Below are positions 60,190 through 64,000 of a stretch of 64,000 nucleotides of DNA, piece after piece. Numbering within the stretch: the stretch's first letter is position 1; each line of letters opens with the position of its first letter. Under the pieces are notes generated by a model that saw nothing but the letters and a program-made list of their open reading frames with translations, was not told where the DNA came from and did not search any database. Source of the stretch: Chitinophagales bacterium (GTDB lineage: Bacteria > Bacteroidota > Bacteroidia > Chitinophagales > Saprospiraceae); the NCBI GenBank assembly GCA_017303875.1, contig JAFLBP010000020.1, positions 1 to 64,000 of the forward strand, given 5' to 3'. The position numbers and the translations under genes are program-made.

Positions 60190-61623
60190 CTATCCGGGCT
60201 TGTTGAAGCGGTAGGCATAATTTTCTGCTTCATGTTCGTAGCGGCCTTCGAGGTAAATTTCATTGCCGGCGGTTTGCAGCAGCGCCATGGCTTCTTCGAT
60301 ATTGCTCACCCGGCGTCGGTTAATTTTCATAATCAGGTATCCAGGTTGCATATTGGTAGCAGCTACAATACTGCCGCGCCGCACACTTTGCACCATTGCG
60401 CCGGGACCCGGGAAACGCCGTCGCTCGTCGCTGCGCAGGTCGCGGAGGGCAAAGCCCAGTTCTGATTCCATCTCATTGCCCTGATAACGCCCCGGAACGG
60501 CTGCGTTATTTTTGTCTTTTAAGCGAATAATGGTATCAAACAAACGGCCGTTGCGCCAGTATTGAATTTCGATTTGATCGCCGGGACGGAAGCGCCCCAC
60601 CGTTTCCATAAGTTCGGCAGTGCCCCGAACCCGTACTTTTTGCACTTTTACCACGACATCTCCCACACGCAGGCCCGCAATGCCGGCAGCGCCGTCGGAA
60701 TTAATTCGGGTAATATGAACGCCCTGCGCATCGGGCAATCCGACACGCCGGGCGGTTTCATTGTCCAAGTTTTCAATGCCCACGCCGAGAAATGCGCGTT
60801 GTACTTCGCCATAATCCTTGAGGTCGCGAACGATTTTTTGCACTAAATTGGAAGGAACTGCAAAAGAATAACCCTCGTAATTGCCGGATTCGGTCACGAT
60901 GGCAGTGTTGATGCCGATTAATTCGCCGGCAGTATTCACCAGGGCGCCACCGCTGCTACCCGGATTGACAGCGGCGTCGGTCTGGATAAATGACTCGATG
61001 CTGCCGCCACCGCGTAAAATGTTGATATTGCGTCCTTTAGCACTGACGATGCCCGCTGTGACCGTATTGTGCAGGTTAAACGGTGCGCCTACGGCCAGCA
61101 CCCATTCGCCCACTTGCAGCGAATCGCTGTCGCCGAAAAGTAAAAACGGCAGGGTGTTTTCCTGTATTTTCAGCAGCGCAATGTCTGTCGCGGCATCAAG
61201 TCCGATCAATTCGGCGCGGTATTCCCGCTTGTCGGAGAGCGTCACCTTGATTTCTTTGGCCCCGTCTATCACGTGGTGGTTGGTGATAATAAAACCGTCG
61301 GGCGACATGATGACGCCGGAGCCGGAAGAACCGGAAACACTGCCGCCGCCCCAAAAGCCGCCATCTTCTTCAATTCGTGCACGGATATTGACCACCGCAG
61401 GAGTAGAAACCGCTGCGGCCTGCACAAAATTTGTGGGCGCAACATGGCGCAAATTAGCATTGGCGCGAGTATTAAGGAGCTTATCCACAAAACTCGTGTA
61501 CCTGGCCTCGCCTTCCATGTCCGACCATTCACTTTTTGCTGCGGGTTCGAACCAGCGATACAGCCCTACCGAGAGCAGGGAACTCATCAACGCCACCAGG
61601 ATTAAGGATGATCCTTTTTGCAT
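60190..61623 (-). CDS. Trypsin-like serine protease, DegP/HtrA family
   Basis: A membrane-anchored or exported protease of 477 residues (ATG 61623; ATG 61629 adds two). Numbering from the longer start, the catalytic triad is H119 (TNHHV), D149 (TDIALLK) and S226 (NPGSSGG). A first PDZ domain follows (RAFLGVGIENLDNETARRVG) and a second at the C terminus (LGFALRDLRSDERRRFPGPGAMVQSVRRGS). HtrA proteins degrade or refold misfolded envelope proteins. It precedes the DUF4340-like operon by 82 bases. Confidence 0.92.
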   Translation of the reverse strand: MQKGSSLILVALMSSLLSVGLYRWFEPAAKSEWSDMEGEARYTSFVDKLLNTRANANLRHVAPTNFVQAAAVSTPAVVNIRARIEEDGGFWGGGSVSGSSGSGVIMSPDGFIITNHHVIDGAKEIKVTLSDKREYRAELIGLDAATDIALLKIQENTLPFLLFGDSDSLQVGEWVLAVGAPFNLHNTVTAGIVSAKGRNINILRGGGSIESFIQTDAAVNPGSSGGALVNTAGELIGINTAIVTESGNYEGYSFAVPSNLVQKIVRDLKDYGEVQRAFLGVGIENLDNETARRVGLPDAQGVHITRINSDGAAGIAGLRVGDVVVKVQKVRVRGTAELMETVGRFRPGDQIEIQYWRNGRLFDTIIRLKDKNNAAVPGRYQGNEMESELGFALRDLRSDERRRFPGPGAMVQSVRRGSIVAATNMQPGYLIMKINRRRVSNIEEAMALLQTAGNEIYLEGRYEHEAENYAYRFNKPG

Positions 61624-61741
61624 AGACACGTAGGTAAGGGCAATACTGCCCGATTTGATGGAGAAAATACAAATTTTATACCTGAATGAATTTCTAACGT
61701 AACACTTTGGTTTTGCAGTATGTTTAAGCAGCTATGGCACG

Positions 61742-61749
61742 TAACTTTG
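61742..61749 (+). promoter_or_regulatory. Possible -7 box for dapF
   Basis: TAACTTTG, 156 bases before the dapF ATG; the leader would carry the GGCCCCTGAAGGGG repeat. Confidence 0.3.
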
Positions 61750-61762
61750 CCCCGACCCCGAC

Positions 61763-61803
61763 CCCTGGCCCCTGAAGGGGAATAGCCCTGGCCCCTGAAG
61801 GGG
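61763..61803. repeat. Tandem palindrome CCCTGGCCCCTGAAGGGG (two copies)
   Basis: Two identical 18-base copies at 61763-61780 and 61786-61803, 23 bases apart. Each contains CCCC-TGAA-GGGG and could fold into a small hairpin. It lies in the spacer upstream of dapF. Confidence 0.8.
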
Positions 61804-61905
61804 TAAGAGGGCCAAACCTCCAAACCTCCGAACCTTTTAGCACTTTAACATAACTTTAGAGCGCAAACGCTTTTTTGAATCCCCTTGGAAGCAACATCTT
61901 CGCGT

Positions 61906-62724
61906 ATGAAATTTTGGAAATACCAGGGCGCCGGCAACGATTTTGTTATGCTGGATCAGCGCACGACACAATGGCTGGGCCGCAGCGACCAGGCCTTGAT
62001 AGAAAAATTATGCGACCGCCGTTTTGGCATTGGCGGCGATGGATTAATCATCCTGCAGGATCATCCGGAATATTCGTTTGAAATGATCTATTTTAATGCC
62101 GATGGGCGCGAAAGTTCTATGTGCGGCAACGGTGGCCGCTGCTTTGCAGCATTTGCCCATCGCTTAGGTCTCGTCGGGGATTATATGGAATTTATCGCCA
62201 TCGACGGCCCGCATGAGGCATTTATCCGCCATCACCCTGAATCGGAAGGACACGAAGGGCATTTTTGGGTAGAACTGAAAATGAAAAACGTAGCGCAAGT
62301 GGAACAAACAGAAGACGCATTGGTGTTAAATACCGGTTCGCCGCATTTTGTGCGCTTTGTGCCGGATGTAAAACCCCTTGATATGTTTGCCGAGGGGCGC
62401 AAGGTGCGTTACAGCGAACGCTTTAACGCCGAGGGCATCAATGTGAATTTTGCCGCCATGCAGCCCGACGGCTCAATTGCCATCCGCACCTATGAACGGG
62501 GCGTGGAAGATGAAACCCTTGCCTGTGGCACCGGTGTGACCGCCGCCGTGCTGGCCCGGCACCGGAACTTGCAGCTTGCCCCCGGCGCGTATGAAGTTGC
62601 AGTGCAGGCGCAGGGCGGAAAATTGGCCGTGCGCTATACCGCCGACGCGCAGGGGAAATTTGAAGCAATCTGGCTTTGCGGCCCTGCAACCGAAGTTTAT
62701 GAAGGACAAATCTCTATTCCATGA
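61906..62724 (+). CDS. dapF: Diaminopimelate epimerase
   Basis: DapF converts LL- to meso-diaminopimelate for lysine and peptidoglycan. From ATG 61906 the protein has 272 residues, beginning MKFWKYQGAGNDFVMLD, the family hallmark. The two active-site cysteines are C73 (SSMCGNGGRC) and C207 (LACGTGVTA). A TTG 21 bases upstream is in frame but the ATG gives the normal N terminus. The next gene overlaps by four bases (ATGA), so they are co-translated. Confidence 0.95.
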   Translation: MKFWKYQGAGNDFVMLDQRTTQWLGRSDQALIEKLCDRRFGIGGDGLIILQDHPEYSFEMIYFNADGRESSMCGNGGRCFAAFAHRLGLVGDYMEFIAIDGPHEAFIRHHPESEGHEGHFWVELKMKNVAQVEQTEDALVLNTGSPHFVRFVPDVKPLDMFAEGRKVRYSERFNAEGINVNFAAMQPDGSIAIRTYERGVEDETLACGTGVTAAVLARHRNLQLAPGAYEVAVQAQGGKLAVRYTADAQGKFEAIWLCGPATEVYEGQISIP

Positions 62725-63953
62725 AAATTAAATTCACCTTTCTGAACCTGCTGCTCATGTGCACCACCACAATTTTTGCACAACAGGACAGCTCCAAAAC
62801 CAGCGCCCCCGTACAGGTAAATTTCCAAACACCGCTCTCGCACGAACAAACTATTCGCAATGCAAGGGCAGAACTGGAACAAGCCATCCGAACAGACGAT
62901 CCCGCTTGGGCCGCCCTGTGGGTCGACTCCCTGCGTCGACTCGAAAATGAAAATTGGCTGGGCTTACTCTGGGATGAACGCTGGATGCTTTACTACTGGG
63001 AAGGCGCACTGGGCAATCTTTTTGAAGAGGCCGCTACCGCCAACCGCGAAATGCTGACCAATACGCCACGAAAAAAAAGCATCAACGACGATGCCCTTTT
63101 TCCGCTGATTGACAGCACCGTGCTCAGTCGCCGCTTCGACCTGTACAACCAGATTCAATCCGGCTTTTTAAATGTGGAGGAAAAAGCATTTAGTGTGTTG
63201 TTGCTCGATTATTTGCTGCGATTGAACAAGGACGCCCGCGACTGGGCCATTCGATGCAATGCTTTTTTGAAAAAATTTCCGGAATCGCGCTACAAAGCAA
63301 TGGTCGATTACATGAACCCTTACGTGTATCTGCCCCCGGCATCCGTAACAGCGCCGCCAAAACCCAACCGCAAAAAAGGCTGGTCGCTGGATGCTTCCCT
63401 GTGGACAGGACGCTGGACCGAAAGCGCAGAGCGCACCCTTGATGCGCCGATAGGCTTTGATGTTGGCCTGTCGTTCTGGAAAAGAAGCCGCATTCTTGGT
63501 TTTCGCGGTGGCTTTGGCTCCCGGCGCTTGTTGCAGCCCATTTACGACGGCAATATCGAATGGCCGAGGGGCGAAAAATATAACCTCGGACAATTTGAAG
63601 CAGAGTGGGGGTATCGCATTATTAATACCTCCAAAGTAAAGGTTTATCCGGTTATTTGTGCGGGATTGCAATGGCTGACGCCGCCTTCGCCCGACGATGA
63701 ATCGGTAGACGATCCGTACCCTGGCGTTAATTACACCACTTTTCATTACGGCGCCACCTTGAATTTTGACTTTAAACTCAAAGTGCAACAAGCCGGTAAA
63801 CCTGGCGAACACCCGGCAGGCTCTTATGTGGGCGCCCGTGTGCGCGCCGGCTGGAAGGGCCTTAACTGGAATGCCGAAGATGATGTATTAGTGGGTAATC
63901 TGTTTTTTCTTGGGGTGGGAGTTACTACCTTTGCTTATCGCAAAGTTCAATAA
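62721..63953 (+). CDS. Secreted protein of unknown function
   Basis: A 410-residue protein with a signal peptide ending TIFAQ. Residues about 30-190 are helical (RNARAELEQAIRTDDPAWAALWVDSLRRLENENW, VEEKAFSVLLLDYLLRLNKDARDWAIRC), followed by beta-rich segments ending in aromatic residues (SLDASLWTGRW, ATLNFDFKLKVQ, LGVGVTTFAYRKV), which suggests an outer-membrane barrel at the C terminus. I do not recognise a family. It is translationally coupled to dapF. Confidence 0.65.
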   Translation: MKIKFTFLNLLLMCTTTIFAQQDSSKTSAPVQVNFQTPLSHEQTIRNARAELEQAIRTDDPAWAALWVDSLRRLENENWLGLLWDERWMLYYWEGALGNLFEEAATANREMLTNTPRKKSINDDALFPLIDSTVLSRRFDLYNQIQSGFLNVEEKAFSVLLLDYLLRLNKDARDWAIRCNAFLKKFPESRYKAMVDYMNPYVYLPPASVTAPPKPNRKKGWSLDASLWTGRWTESAERTLDAPIGFDVGLSFWKRSRILGFRGGFGSRRLLQPIYDGNIEWPRGEKYNLGQFEAEWGYRIINTSKVKVYPVICAGLQWLTPPSPDDESVDDPYPGVNYTTFHYGATLNFDFKLKVQQAGKPGEHPAGSYVGARVRAGWKGLNWNAEDDVLVGNLFFLGVGVTTFAYRKVQ

Positions 63954-63964
63954 TTTTTTACCCT

Positions 63965-64000
63965 ATGCCCAATACAAACTATTCCGCCTCCGATGGATTT
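63965..64000 (+). CDS. Start of a further gene, cut by the window end
   Basis: ATG 63965 opens a frame with no stop to the window end (12 codons, starts MPNTNYSAS). It is 11 bases after the previous stop on the same strand, so a following gene in the dapF operon is likely. The product cannot be named. Confidence 0.35.
   Translation, partial: MPNTNYSASDGF

Overview
The window is a gene-dense stretch of chromosome from a member of the Bacteroidota, most likely near the Saprospirales; that placement is inferred from gene content and no database was searched. The evidence is: type IX secretion parts and substrates (a PorP/SprF-family protein, a PorE-like TPR/propeller/OmpA protein, three large secreted proteins with type A or type B sorting tails), a TonB receptor paired with a DUF4249 lipoprotein, a LytS/LytR pair, a DprE1-like oxidase, and Bacteroidota -7 promoter boxes (TAnnTTTG) in front of many genes. 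Shine-Dalgarno sites are generally not visible. There is one tRNA and no rRNA, CRISPR array, transposase or prophage.

Layout. 1-5.3 kb: purL, a TlpA-like lipoprotein and glyQS. 5.3-15 kb: a long leader, then a porP-like, porE-like and type B adhesin operon ending in a strong terminator, then a small lipoprotein. 15-23.3 kb: HscA-like Hsp70, queuosine-precursor transporter, S41 peptidase, NTF2-like and GNAT proteins, a secreted protein, proC and a CBS-pair protein. 23.5-32.4 kb: a mosaic type A secreted protein, then leftward genes: reductase, arginine decarboxylase, LysE exporter, ATP-grasp ligase, cystathionine beta-synthase, deoxynucleoside kinase and folK. 32.4-36.5 kb: lipoprotein, glpD and aquaglyceroporin, then two P-loop kinases. 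36.5-37.6 kb: a symmetric repeat-bounded cassette carrying an AT-rich pentapeptide-like gene. 37.6-45.5 kb: methyltransferase, DUF4249/TonB pair, LytS/LytR pair, small membrane protein, metZ and OsmC. 45.5-55.4 kb: AT-rich type A secreted protein, helical-repeat protein, pyrG, DUF6580, thioesterase, tRNA-Leu, dapB, ftsE and DUF1573. 55.5-60.1 kb: a leftward operon of DUF4340-like, DprE1-like oxidase, GT-C membrane protein and DUF547. 60.2-64 kb: HtrA protease, dapF, a secreted protein and the start of a further gene.

How genes fit together. dapB and dapF serve lysine/peptidoglycan precursor synthesis; metZ and the beta-synthase serve sulfur amino acids; glpD and the aquaglyceroporin serve glycerol use. 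The porP/porE/adhesin locus and the other sorted proteins use the type IX route. The DUF4249/TonB pair lies divergently from LytS/LytR, with an 11-bp direct repeat of 21-bp period between them that looks like a LytTR operator.

The most unusual layer is the intergenic DNA. Several families of short repeats (TATCAGT-like, GCGGAAT-like, ATCGTTC-like, CACAGA-like, GAAGCATCTGG-like) fill the spaces, usually as inverted pairs that would fold into long hairpins. Some reach into genes and supply stop codons and short C-terminal tails. The best candidate for an undescribed element is the roughly 1-kb structure at 36588-37585: about 185-bp inverted ends, each with a palindrome whose arms have changed in a compensating way, around an AT-rich gene with its own promoter.
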